A stretch of 33,965 nt of DNA, taken from Flavobacterium macrobrachii (GTDB lineage Bacteria; Bacteroidota; Bacteroidia; Flavobacteriales; Flavobacteriaceae). This document shows, one piece after another, positions 25,622 to 33,649 of the stretch (position 1 is its first letter; the number at the start of each line of letters is the position of its first letter). A program made the translations under genes and the position numbers. The stretch is taken from NCBI RefSeq assembly GCF_014486675.1, contig NZ_JACTAC010000034.1, positions 1 to 33,965 of the forward strand, given 5' to 3'. The notes below the pieces were generated by a model. The model had not been told where the DNA came from, did not search any database, and saw only the letters and a program-made list of their open reading frames with translations.

Positions 25622-25978
25622 CTAAGCTTTACAACAACCATCTAAACTTTCATACGCTTTTGGATCTGCTTTTACTTCATCTGCATCATATCCTAATTTA
25701 GAGATACCTTCTTTAATTACTTGTAAAGTAGTTTTCTTTGAATTGTAATAAATAGTAAAAGTCATCGCTTTATCATCTAACTCATACATTTTTATTCCTT
25801 TTATTTTAAGCATTTCTTTTTGGAATTTTTGCCCACAAGTTTCACATTCTTTACAATGATCACAATGTAAAAATGTTTTTATGACTGCTTTTTGAGTTGT
25901 TTTTTGTGCTGAAACTAGATTTGTTGAAAAAAATACTATTGCTAAAAAAGCGATTGATTTTAAAATTGAATTTTTCAT
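25622..25978 (-). CDS. Small periplasmic HMA-like protein with clustered cysteines
   Basis: 118 residues. Signal peptide about 1-24 (ending VSAQ), then an HMA-like fold in which the usual single CxxC is replaced by CDHCKECETC (C39, C42, C45, C48), and a terminal GCC (C115, C116). The remaining fold elements (KGIKMYELDDKAMTFTIYYN, KEGISKLGYDADEV) fit an HMA domain. It probably delivers or buffers a soft metal in the periplasm for the adjacent Czc-type complex. It lies between the adaptor and the DUF3703 gene. Confidence 0.85.
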   Translation of the reverse strand: MKNSILKSIAFLAIVFFSTNLVSAQKTTQKAVIKTFLHCDHCKECETCGQKFQKEMLKIKGIKMYELDDKAMTFTIYYNSKKTTLQVIKEGISKLGYDADEVKADPKAYESLDGCCKA

Positions 25979-26003
25979 GTTATTTATTTTAAATTATTAT
26001 TTA

Positions 26004-27254
26004 TTAATGTTCGTGTTCGCCACCACCTTTTGATGTTGCCAGCAAGTAGAAAGCTCCTTTAATTACTATTTTTGCATTGGCAGGAATTTCTTCAACTAAT
26101 TTTATTTCAGTATATCCTAAATCGGTTGTTCCTGGTATTACTTCGATGGCTTTAAAGTGAATTTCGTTGTGTTCTTCCTCTTCGCCTTCAGCGTGCTCAT
26201 TATGTGCTTCGCCCTCTTTGTGATTGTGTTCTTCTTCTTTTACTTTTGGAGTTTCTTCTTGGTGTTCTTCTTGAATGTAAATGTAATATTTGTCTCCATT
26301 TCTAACAATAGCATCTTTTGGCAAAGCTTGAACTGTTTGATTAGTAATGTTGATATTAGCCGCTACATACATTCCGGAAATTAAATCTTTAGCATCGCTT
26401 GGATTGATTTTGGCGTGAACTGCAACGGTTTTACTTTCGTTAGAAAATGATTTATTGATACCGAATATTTTTCCTTTTATTGATTTATTGGATTGATTGG
26501 TAAGTACAAAATCGACTTCTTGACCAACGGAAATTTTACCTAAATCTTTTTCAAACACATTCAAATCTAAGTGCATTTGGCTGTTATCGACTACTTCAAA
26601 AAGAGTAACTCCGGTTTCTGCAAACGCTCCTTTGGTGATGCTAATTTTACCCACATAACCACTTATCGGCGAAACAATCGGAATTAAAGAAGTGCTGCCT
26701 TTTAAACTAACATTCAACGCTTGTAGTTTATTTTTTGCTGCTTGTGCTTTTGCTTTTTCAACTGCTAATTTTGACTTAACTTCTTGAAACGTTTTACGAG
26801 GATTTACATTTTCATCGCTCAATGTTTTTTGGCGGTTGTATTCTAATTGTAGGTATTCAATGTTTGCAATAGCCGAATTGTAATCTTCTTGCATTTCGGT
26901 TACTTCAAGGTTTTGGATGGTTGCTAATGTTTTCCCTTTTACCACATAAGTGCCTTCTAACACATAAATATCTTTTACGACACCACCAATTAAGGTTGAT
27001 ATATTTGCCATATTCTGAGGTGGAACAGCAGTATATCCGTTTGCTTTGATTACCGTATTGAGGTTTTTCATTACGATAGTTCCTGTTTCTATACCAATGG
27101 TTTTGAATTGCGCTTCTGTTAGTGCTACTTCGGTTTCCGATTTTTCTTCTTCGTGTGTTTCTTCGGTTTTCTTTTCGCCGCAAGAAGTAAAAAGTATTAA
27201 GACAAGAGTATTAAGTATTAAGAAAAACTTCGATTTTGATTTTATATTTTTCAT
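26004..27254 (-). CDS. RND efflux periplasmic adaptor, lipoprotein (CzcB-like)
   Basis: 416 residues. Lipobox LFTSC (C25). The usual adaptor layout follows: a first lipoyl half near GGVVKDIYVLEGTYV, a long hairpin (about 130-190), a second lipoyl half (SPISGYVGKISI), a barrel and a membrane-proximal domain. An insert at about 325-365 rich in His and Glu (EEHNHKEGEAHNEHAEG) and a final GGGEHEH suit zinc or another divalent ion. It is 11 bases from the pump gene and should be its partner. There is no CPMHP motif, unlike the copper adaptors in this window. Confidence 0.9.
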   Translation of the reverse strand: MKNIKSKSKFFLILNTLVLILFTSCGEKKTEETHEEEKSETEVALTEAQFKTIGIETGTIVMKNLNTVIKANGYTAVPPQNMANISTLIGGVVKDIYVLEGTYVVKGKTLATIQNLEVTEMQEDYNSAIANIEYLQLEYNRQKTLSDENVNPRKTFQEVKSKLAVEKAKAQAAKNKLQALNVSLKGSTSLIPIVSPISGYVGKISITKGAFAETGVTLFEVVDNSQMHLDLNVFEKDLGKISVGQEVDFVLTNQSNKSIKGKIFGINKSFSNESKTVAVHAKINPSDAKDLISGMYVAANINITNQTVQALPKDAIVRNGDKYYIYIQEEHQEETPKVKEEEHNHKEGEAHNEHAEGEEEEHNEIHFKAIEVIPGTTDLGYTEIKLVEEIPANAKIVIKGAFYLLATSKGGGEHEH

Positions 27255-27265
27255 ATTATTGAATA

Positions 27266-30200
27266 TTAATTATTGTTGAAAGATGGAAATTGCAATTGAA
27301 TAGCACTTTGATTATAGGTATTAACAGCTTCTGCGTTTTGCTTTTTAATATCAATGGCTTGGTTTAAAAAACTGATGTAAGTCCAATAACTCATGTCGCC
27401 ATTGGCATAACTTTTTTGTGCTGTTGTAATAATTTGCTCTGCGTATTGCAATCCTTCGTTTTGATAATACGCCACTGCTTTTTTCTGCTTTTCAAACTCG
27501 TTTTGTAGTTCCTCTTTTTGTAGTTTTAAAGTCAGTTTGCTTTTATCCAATTCTAATTGCGATTGCGAAATACTTATCTGCGAAGCTTTCGCTTTAGCGG
27601 TATTTGCTCCACCAAATAAAGGAATTTGTACACCAGCAGTAAATCCTTGAAAATACGATTTTGTTTCAATGGTTTGCCCGAAATAACCTAATCCTAGCCT
27701 CGGTGTACGCATTGCTTTGAATGTATTAGCTTCTTTTTGATAGACTGTAATTTGCTGTGTGTAATAGTCGTTTACCAATCCTTCCACTTTAGCATTATTC
27801 ACATCAGTTGGGTTTGCATATTTCAGTGGCGTTGTAGCATCTGGAATTATATTTTCATCGGTTTGAATGAAGTATTGTAATTGCTTTTGATATACAACCA
27901 AATCATATTCTAATTGTGCTTTTTGGGTTTCGATTTCCTTTACTTTAGCTTTGGCACTTATGACTTCAATATTACCACTTTCGCCTGTTTGAAAACGAAG
28001 CTCTGCATTTTTTAGGAATTTGGAATAAATGTCGAACAATTCAGTATTCAGTTTTTGAATGGAAACACCGTATAAATATTGATAATACGCAAGTGTTACC
28101 GCTTTTTCGATTTCATATTCGGTTAATGCTTTTCGCTTTTCAGCCAATTTTGCTAATTCTTCTTGTAATTGTCTATTGGCTTTTGTGATTTTACCAATAG
28201 GAAAGTACTGTTGAATGGAAACATTATGGTCGTAATCAACATTGTTGAATTGTCCGCCTTGGTATTGTACTTGCAAAGGATCTACTTGAAATGCAGTTTT
28301 TTTGAGGACGGTTTGTTTTTCAATTTCCTTGTCGGCAATTTTTAAATCGATGTTATTTGCTTTTGCTTTTTCAATGGCTTTTTCTAGCGTTATGGTTTGG
28401 CTATTTTGAGCAAATGAAAAGCTACTTATTAATAAAACTATTAGTGTTACAATTGGATTTGACATTTTTTTTCTTCTTTTAATTCCCTTTTCAAAGAGTA
28501 AATACAAAATTGGTAAAACGATTAAGGTTAGTAATGTAGCCGAAACCAATCCGCCAATTACTACAGTTGCTAATGGTTTTTGAACTTCGGCTCCGCCACT
28601 TGTTGACAATGCCATTGGTAAAAACCCAAGTGAAGCTACCGCAGCAGTCATTAATACTGGTCGCAATCTTGTTTTTGTTCCGATTAAGACACGTTGCATT
28701 GGGTCGGTTATTCCTTCCGTTTTAAGTTGGTTAAAATAAGATATTAGCACAATTCCGTTTAAAACAGCAATTCCGAATAAAGCAATAAAACCAATTCCTG
28801 CCGAAATACTAAACGGCATTCCGCGTAACCATAGAGCAAAAACACCACCAATTGCTGATAATGGAATGGCTGTGAAAATCAGTAATGATTGCTTCATACT
28901 GTTGAAGGTAAAAAACAATAAAACCAAAATAAGTCCTAAAGCAATTGGTAAAGCTACCGAAAGGCGTTTATTGGCTTCCACTAGATTTTCAAATTGTCCA
29001 CCATACGTAACATAATATCCTGCTGGAAGTTTGAAATTGGTGTCTAACTTTTGTTGAATTTCCTCAACAACACTTTTTATATCACGACCACGAACATTTA
29101 GACCAACTGTAATTCTTCGCTTTCCATCTTGACGAGATACTTGTACAGGCCCTTGTTCGTAACTGATGGTTGCTACTTGGGAAAGGGGTACTTGTTGACC
29201 GTTTGGCAATGGAATAAATAAATTACTCACATCGGTTATATCACTTCTATTAGCCTCATTCATACGAACCACTACATCAAATCGTTTGCTCTCTTCATAG
29301 ATTTTACCGGCGCTTTCTCCGGCAAATGAGGAACGAATTATTTGATTGATATCGACAATATTCAAACCGTATAAGGCTATTTTATTGTAATCGTATTTGA
29401 CTGTGATTTGCGGCAGACCTACAACTTTATCAGCTTTTAAGTCACCAACACCTTCAATTTTACTAACTTTTGAAATCAATTCTTTGGCTTTTGTATCTAA
29501 AATCTCTAAATCATCACCAAAAATCTTAATGGCTATATCGCTTCGGCTTCCTGTCATTAACTCGTTAAAGCGCATTTGAATAGGCTGTGATATTTCGATA
29601 TTCGCTCCTGGAATAACTTCCATTTCTTCTTTCATCAAATTGGCTAAATCTTCCCAATTATATGCAGAAGTCCATTCGCTTTTGTCTTTCAGTACAATAA
29701 TAAAATCGCCACTCTCAATTGGCATTGGATCGGTTGGAATTTCTCCACTTCCGATTTTTGTTACAATGGTTTTTATTTCAGGGAATTTTGCTTTTAGGAT
29801 TTTCTCATATTTAGTAGTTGTTTCTACCATTTGTGTTAATGAGCTTCCGGTCATAATGGTAACATTAATGGCTAAATCACCTTCTTCAATGGTTGGAATA
29901 AATTCGCCTCCCATATTTTGAAAAGTTATAAGTGCCAAAGCAAACAACCCTAATGAAATAGCCAAAACTGTTTTTTTTAATCGTAATGCTTTTTCTAAAA
30001 ATGGTGCATATATTTTCTCGAACCATGCCATCATTCTATCGCTAAAGTTTGGCTTATGCTCTGTGTTCTTGGATAAAAACATTGCACTCATCATTGGAAC
30101 ATACGTCAGTGATAAAACAAATGCTGCGATTACTGCAAAGCCTACCGTCATTGCCATAGGTTTGAACATTTTACCTTCAGTACCAACTAATGCTAAAATT

Positions 30201-31582
30201 GGTAGGTATACAATTAAGATTATGATTTCTCCAAAAGCTGCACTGTTACGGATTTTAGAAGCTGATTTATATACTTCACTGTCCATTTCAGTTTGGGTTA
30301 AATTATTTTGTCGTTTGAGTTTTTGCAAATGGTGCATTGTGGCTTCAACAATGATTACAGCACCATCGACAATAATTCCGAAGTCGATTGCTCCTAAACT
30401 CATTAAGTTACCACTTACGCCAAAATAATTCATTAGAATTACCGCAAAAAGCATAGATAATGGAATTACAGAAGCAACTATTAAACCTGCACGAAGATTA
30501 CCAAGAAATAAAATCAAGACAAAAATTACTATTAATGCGCCTTCGAGTAGGTTTTTAGTAACTGTTCCGATTGCATTATCAACTAATTTTCCTCTATCAA
30601 TAAAAGCTTCAGCAACAACACCTTCGGGAAGTGTTTTATTGATTTGCTCCATTTTCTCTTTTACTCTTTCGTTTACCGCTTTTGAATTTTCACCTTTTAG
30701 CATCAATGCCATACCACAAACGATTTCCCCTTTACCATCTTTTGTGGAAGCTCCATAACGCAATGCAATGCCTTCTCTAACGGTTGCCACATCCCTGACT
30801 AAAACCGGTGCCCCGTTTCTGTTTTTAATGACAACTTTTTCTAAATCTTTATTTCCTGTTGCCATACCGACACCGCGGATGAAATAGGCATATTGGTCTT
30901 TTTCGATGTAAGCTCCTCCTGTATTTTGATTGTTTTTTTCGAGTGCTTCAAAAATTTCAGTAATGGTTACTCCAAGACTGTTAAGCGTATTTGGGTTTAC
31001 TGCGATTTCATATTGTTTCAATTTCCCACCCCAAGTACTCACTTCGGCAACGCCTTCAACACCTTGAAGCTGAGGAACAATAATCCAATCCTGAATGGTT
31101 CTTAACTTGATGGCGTCGTATTTATCTTCATACCCTTTTTTGGCAAAGACATCGTATTGGTAAATTTCCCCAAGACCTGTTGAAATTGGACCTAACTCTG
31201 GTGTACCTGCATAAGCTGGTATATTTTCTTCGGCTTGCTTTAAACGTTGGAAAATTTGCTCTCTTGCCCAATAGATATCGACATCGTCTTTAAAAACTAC
31301 GGTAACTACCGAAAGTCCGAAACGAGAAATACTTCGTAATTCAATAACTTTTGGAATTGTCTTTACAGATTGTTCTAATGGATAAGTGATTAATTGTTCT
31401 ACTTCCTGACTTGCTAAAGTTGGTGCAGTAGTTATTATTTGTACTTGATTGTTGGTTACATCAGGTAACGCATCAAGCGGTAATTGTTTTATAGAGTAGC
31501 TACCAAAAGCTATTAGAACCAAAGTAAATAAAAGTATTATAAACTTGTTCTTTATACTGAACTGTATGATTTTGTCTAACAT
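27266..31582 (-). CDS. czcA: CzcA-type RND metal pump fused to a TolC-type channel
   Basis: 1,438 residues. Residues 1 to about 1035 are a complete heavy-metal RND permease: IKQLPLDALPDVTNNQVQI early, TM4 motif DFGIIVDGAVIIVEA (the DFGx3DGA form of divalent pumps), and no methionines where CusA has its Cu relay. From M1040 the protein continues with MSNPIVTLIVLLISSFSFAQ, which looks like an intact signal peptide, then a TolC-type helical domain to the end. The pump's C-terminus (GIKRRKK) runs directly into it, with an A8 run just before and including the ATG at 28463-28465. Such fusions are known in Bacteroidetes. Cleavage at SFA-Q would release a free channel. Substrate inferred as Zn, Cd, Co or Ni. 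Confidence 0.93.
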   Translation of the reverse strand: MLDKIIQFSIKNKFIILLFTLVLIAFGSYSIKQLPLDALPDVTNNQVQIITTAPTLASQEVEQLITYPLEQSVKTIPKVIELRSISRFGLSVVTVVFKDDVDIYWAREQIFQRLKQAEENIPAYAGTPELGPISTGLGEIYQYDVFAKKGYEDKYDAIKLRTIQDWIIVPQLQGVEGVAEVSTWGGKLKQYEIAVNPNTLNSLGVTITEIFEALEKNNQNTGGAYIEKDQYAYFIRGVGMATGNKDLEKVVIKNRNGAPVLVRDVATVREGIALRYGASTKDGKGEIVCGMALMLKGENSKAVNERVKEKMEQINKTLPEGVVAEAFIDRGKLVDNAIGTVTKNLLEGALIVIFVLILFLGNLRAGLIVASVIPLSMLFAVILMNYFGVSGNLMSLGAIDFGIIVDGAVIIVEATMHHLQKLKRQNNLTQTEMDSEVYKSASKIRNSAAFGEIIILIVYLPILALVGTEGKMFKPMAMTVGFAVIAAFVLSLTYVPMMSAMFLSKNTEHKPNFSDRMMAWFEKIYAPFLEKALRLKKTVLAISLGLFALALITFQNMGGEFIPTIEEGDLAINVTIMTGSSLTQMVETTTKYEKILKAKFPEIKTIVTKIGSGEIPTDPMPIESGDFIIVLKDKSEWTSAYNWEDLANLMKEEMEVIPGANIEISQPIQMRFNELMTGSRSDIAIKIFGDDLEILDTKAKELISKVSKIEGVGDLKADKVVGLPQITVKYDYNKIALYGLNIVDINQIIRSSFAGESAGKIYEESKRFDVVVRMNEANRSDITDVSNLFIPLPNGQQVPLSQVATISYEQGPVQVSRQDGKRRITVGLNVRGRDIKSVVEEIQQKLDTNFKLPAGYYVTYGGQFENLVEANKRLSVALPIALGLILVLLFFTFNSMKQSLLIFTAIPLSAIGGVFALWLRGMPFSISAGIGFIALFGIAVLNGIVLISYFNQLKTEGITDPMQRVLIGTKTRLRPVLMTAAVASLGFLPMALSTSGGAEVQKPLATVVIGGLVSATLLTLIVLPILYLLFEKGIKRRKKMSNPIVTLIVLLISSFSFAQNSQTITLEKAIEKAKANNIDLKIADKEIEKQTVLKKTAFQVDPLQVQYQGGQFNNVDYDHNVSIQQYFPIGKITKANRQLQEELAKLAEKRKALTEYEIEKAVTLAYYQYLYGVSIQKLNTELFDIYSKFLKNAELRFQTGESGNIEVISAKAKVKEIETQKAQLEYDLVVYQKQLQYFIQTDENIIPDATTPLKYANPTDVNNAKVEGLVNDYYTQQITVYQKEANTFKAMRTPRLGLGYFGQTIETKSYFQGFTAGVQIPLFGGANTAKAKASQISISQSQLELDKSKLTLKLQKEELQNEFEKQKKAVAYYQNEGLQYAEQIITTAQKSYANGDMSYWTYISFLNQAIDIKKQNAEAVNTYNQSAIQLQFPSFNNN

Positions 31583-31612
31583 TGAAAATATTATAATGAA
31601 TTAGAAAATTAG

Positions 31613-31620
31613 CAAAACTA
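31613..31620 (-). promoter_or_regulatory. Candidate -7 promoter box for the czc-like operon
   Basis: Minus strand TAGTTTTG, an exact TANNTTTG match, 30 bases before the czcA-like ATG. A TTTT at 31639-31642 is 18 bases upstream as a possible -33 element. This would drive the five-gene run from the pump to the Zn/Cd-type ATPase. Confidence 0.45.
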
Positions 31621-31633
31621 CTTTTGCTATTAT

Positions 31634-31650
31634 TTGTGAAAAGGTCACAA
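31634..31650. promoter_or_regulatory. Dyad TTGTGA-N5-TCACAA, candidate operator
   Basis: A 17-bp site with perfect 6-bp arms, ttgtga-aaagg-tcacaa, overlaps the expected -33 region of the czcA-like promoter. Its position suits a repressor or activator site. The binding protein is unknown; the arms look Crp-like but the spacer is 5, not 6. Confidence 0.4.
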
Positions 31651-31658
31651 CTTTCTAA

Positions 31659-31674
31659 CCCGAAATTACTCGGG
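31659..31674. other. Short hairpin between the DUF6660-like gene and czcA
   Basis: cccga-aattac-tcggg, a 5-bp stem just downstream of the DUF6660-like stop codon on the minus strand. It is too short and lacks a T-run, so it would be a weak terminator at best. Confidence 0.25.
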
Positions 31675-31679
31675 CATCG

Positions 31680-32012
31680 TTATACTATTTGAGGTGGTTG
31701 CCAGATACTTCCGTAGAAATTGGAAGTAAATTGTGAAGCGTAAGATGGTAATTGGGTTGTAATAGTCTTTGAAACTACTGTAAAATTGTAGTTCAACATT
31801 TTAAAATAGCTTACTATTTGTGAACCACAGCAATTACAACTGCAAAAAGGCGAACACAAATCGTTTTCTTTATCGTGATTGTGGGACTTTTCATCATGAT
31901 TAGCTGAAATCTCAACAACTTTGTGAGCTGCACTGTTTACTTCCATGTCTGCACATGGTAAACAAGAAAGTGCTACCAGATAGATTGATAATATGTAGTT
32001 TAAGAGTTTCAC
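31680..32012 (-). CDS. DUF6660-like exported Cys/His protein
   Basis: 110 residues from a GTG start (32010-32012); the GTG puts the signal-like segment LLNYILSIYLVALSCLPC at the N-terminus, and the next Met lies inside it. The pattern CLPCADMEVN, a His/Asp-rich middle (HDEKSHNHDKEND) and CSPFCSCNCC are those of the DUF6660 family, found in Bacteroidetes next to Czc-type operons. Six cysteines and several histidines suggest a periplasmic metal sensor or buffer, comparable in position to small lead proteins of other czc operons. It lies 97 bases before the pump gene. Confidence 0.8.
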   Translation of the reverse strand: MKLLNYILSIYLVALSCLPCADMEVNSAAHKVVEISANHDEKSHNHDKENDLCSPFCSCNCCGSQIVSYFKMLNYNFTVVSKTITTQLPSYASQFTSNFYGSIWQPPQIV

Positions 32013-32073
32013 GAGTGTAAAAGTATTAATTTTATTAATATATAATTCAAAACAAATGGATTAATTATTTTAT

Positions 32074-32709
32074 TTATATTTTTTTACTGTTAATGTCATC
32101 CAAGTAATACTGCAAATCATACAGATAAATTAACTCAATGTTTTCTTCACTTGGCATTTGTTCTAATTCGACAAAATTGATATTTTCAGAAAGTGCTTTT
32201 TCGCCAATGATGTCTTGAATAATTACATAGACCACTTCTAGAAGGTTTTTATTATTGCAATGAACGGTGTAGTTTTTTAAGTACACAATCATGTCTATTT
32301 TTTTGCAATTTTCGTATTGTAAAGGTTCAAATTTTATTTCACTGGCTTTTAGATTAATGTCTTTGAATACATACGGTTTGTCTAATCCGGCTTCCATTTT
32401 CTCGATATTTTCTGATGGTTGTATGAAAGCTATAAAGTTCCAATGATTGAGTTTTGGTGCATTATCTACCAAATTTGTGACTGCTTCAAAATAATCGGGA
32501 TTACCGTTTGCTGAAATTATGAGTTGTATTGTTTTGTTGTTTCTTTTTGGAAATACTAGTATGCAATCTAATCCTTCGGAATAGTAATGTAGGCTTTTGT
32601 CGAGCCAGAAAAGAAAGAGCTTTTGGATTTTTGGTTTTTCGTTTTGTAGGTTTCTTAGGGTTTGTTCGTTGTACTGGATCCAGTTCCAGAAAAGGGTTAT
32701 GTTTTTCAT
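32074..32709 (-). CDS. Hypothetical protein
   Basis: 211 residues, soluble, with no export signal, membrane segment or motif that I recognise. It is rich in aromatic and acidic residues (MKNITLFWNWIQYNEQTL at the start). The sequence composition and length suggest a folded alpha/beta protein. It sits 61 bases from the DUF6660-like gene, outside the tight metal operons, and is preceded by a dispersed repeat. It is probably part of the flanking chromosome or element rather than of the metal island. Confidence 0.7.
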   Translation of the reverse strand: MKNITLFWNWIQYNEQTLRNLQNEKPKIQKLFLFWLDKSLHYYSEGLDCILVFPKRNNKTIQLIISANGNPDYFEAVTNLVDNAPKLNHWNFIAFIQPSENIEKMEAGLDKPYVFKDINLKASEIKFEPLQYENCKKIDMIVYLKNYTVHCNNKNLLEVVYVIIQDIIGEKALSENINFVELEQMPSEENIELIYLYDLQYYLDDINSKKI

Positions 32710-32735
32710 GATTATTAGGTTTTAAGTTTTTTTTT

Positions 32736-32772
32736 ACCGCAAAGTCGCAAAGTTGTCGCAAGGTTCGCTAAG
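32736..32772. repeat. Short tandem CGCAAAG-type repeat
   Basis: Four imperfect copies of cgcaaag/cgctaag lie in a row (ccgcaaag, tcgcaaag, tcgcaagg, tcgctaagg). Words like these are scattered between genes in many Flavobacterium genomes, as I recall. The rest of the 192-base gap (32710-32901) shows no gene and no clear promoter. Confidence 0.45.
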
Positions 32773-32901
32773 GTTTATTTTGATTGTGTTACTACTTTAT
32801 TTTTTTAGACACATAGAAGTATAGATTTTAATAGAATTTTGAAGACGCTTTGCTTTGAGATAGATTTCATAGTTGGTTGTTCTAGTTATAAATTAGTTGT
32901 T

Positions 32902-33525
32902 TTACCTCTTATCGGAGGTTGTTTTATCATAAGCAATAAGATTGAGCATTTGACGCATTCGGCTTCGTACACGGTTGCCGTATTGGGTTTCTATTTCGGA
33001 TGCGGATAGGTTTGTTGTGATGTGGGTTTGTATTCGTTTTGCGATATACACATCGTATCTGCTTAATAGTATTTCTGCCATTACATTGCATTCGTTGCCG
33101 TAATATTTTAGATTGCTTTCTGTACCTAAATCGTCGAAGCATATTGTTTTTGGTTCGTATTCGTATAGTTTTCCTTTGCTGTATTTGTGTATGATTTGGT
33201 AGCCGTCTTGAATGAATTCGAAGCTTATATCTCGGCATGGTTTTACGAAAAATTTGTGTTCGGTTGGTGTTAGGTATTTCATGATGTTCATTATTGAGGT
33301 TTTGCCACAGCCGATTGGTCCAGAAAGTAGAATTCCTTTGTTGAGGTTTATGTTGTATTGAAAACAGGTTACCTCATCTTTGAGAAAATACGCGATTAAT
33401 TTGTAGATGATTGGATAATCGGTTTCTAGTATTTTGAAATGGGTTCCGTATAGCTCGATGCCTTTTTGCTCTATCCACATGATTATTTCTTGATAGTTGT
33501 AGTGGGTTTTTATGTTTTCATTCAT
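32902..33525 (-). CDS. DnaC-like P-loop ATPase
   Basis: 207 residues. Walker A GPIGCGKTS (69-77) and Walker B TICFDDLGTE (about 127-136), then a sensor-like THITTNLS and the arginine-rich GNRVRSRMRQML. This layout matches AAA+ helicase loaders and IstB/DnaC-type ATPases. Such small forms are often carried by mobile elements or prophage-like regions in Bacteroidetes. The upstream gene may be its partner. Loading of a helicase is inferred only from the fold. Confidence 0.85.
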   Translation of the reverse strand: MNENIKTHYNYQEIIMWIEQKGIELYGTHFKILETDYPIIYKLIAYFLKDEVTCFQYNINLNKGILLSGPIGCGKTSIMNIMKYLTPTEHKFFVKPCRDISFEFIQDGYQIIHKYSKGKLYEYEPKTICFDDLGTESNLKYYGNECNVMAEILLSRYDVYIAKRIQTHITTNLSASEIETQYGNRVRSRMRQMLNLIAYDKTTSDKR

Positions 33526-33539
33526 TTGTAATTTTTTTG

Positions 33540-33640
33540 TTCGCTAAAGCGAAGGTTTGGGAACACAGATGACGCGGATTAAACGGATTTACACAGATTT
33601 TTTAAAATCAACAATTCACTTCGACAAGCTCAGTGTGACA
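33540..33640. repeat. Group of dispersed short repeats
   Basis: The 124-base gap before the ATPase gene holds a perfect hairpin ttcgct-aa-agcgaa (33540-33553), a segment with acacagat twice (33563, 33591) and cggatt twice (33575, 33584), and cacttcgacaagctcagtg (33617-33635). All three types recur in Bacteroidetes intergenic DNA as I recall. They may be remnants of REP-like elements. No promoter was recognised. Confidence 0.45.
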
Positions 33641-33649
33641 AATGAGTTA

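Noticed and set aside
32501..32761. 86-codon minus-strand ORF overlapping the hypothetical gene
   Set aside because: It has a low-complexity Lys/Pro/Thr translation and is a frame shadow of the 211-residue gene and the repeat next to it.
32736..32772. CRISPR array
   Set aside because: The repeats are 7-8 bases long and directly adjacent, with no spacers and no cas genes.
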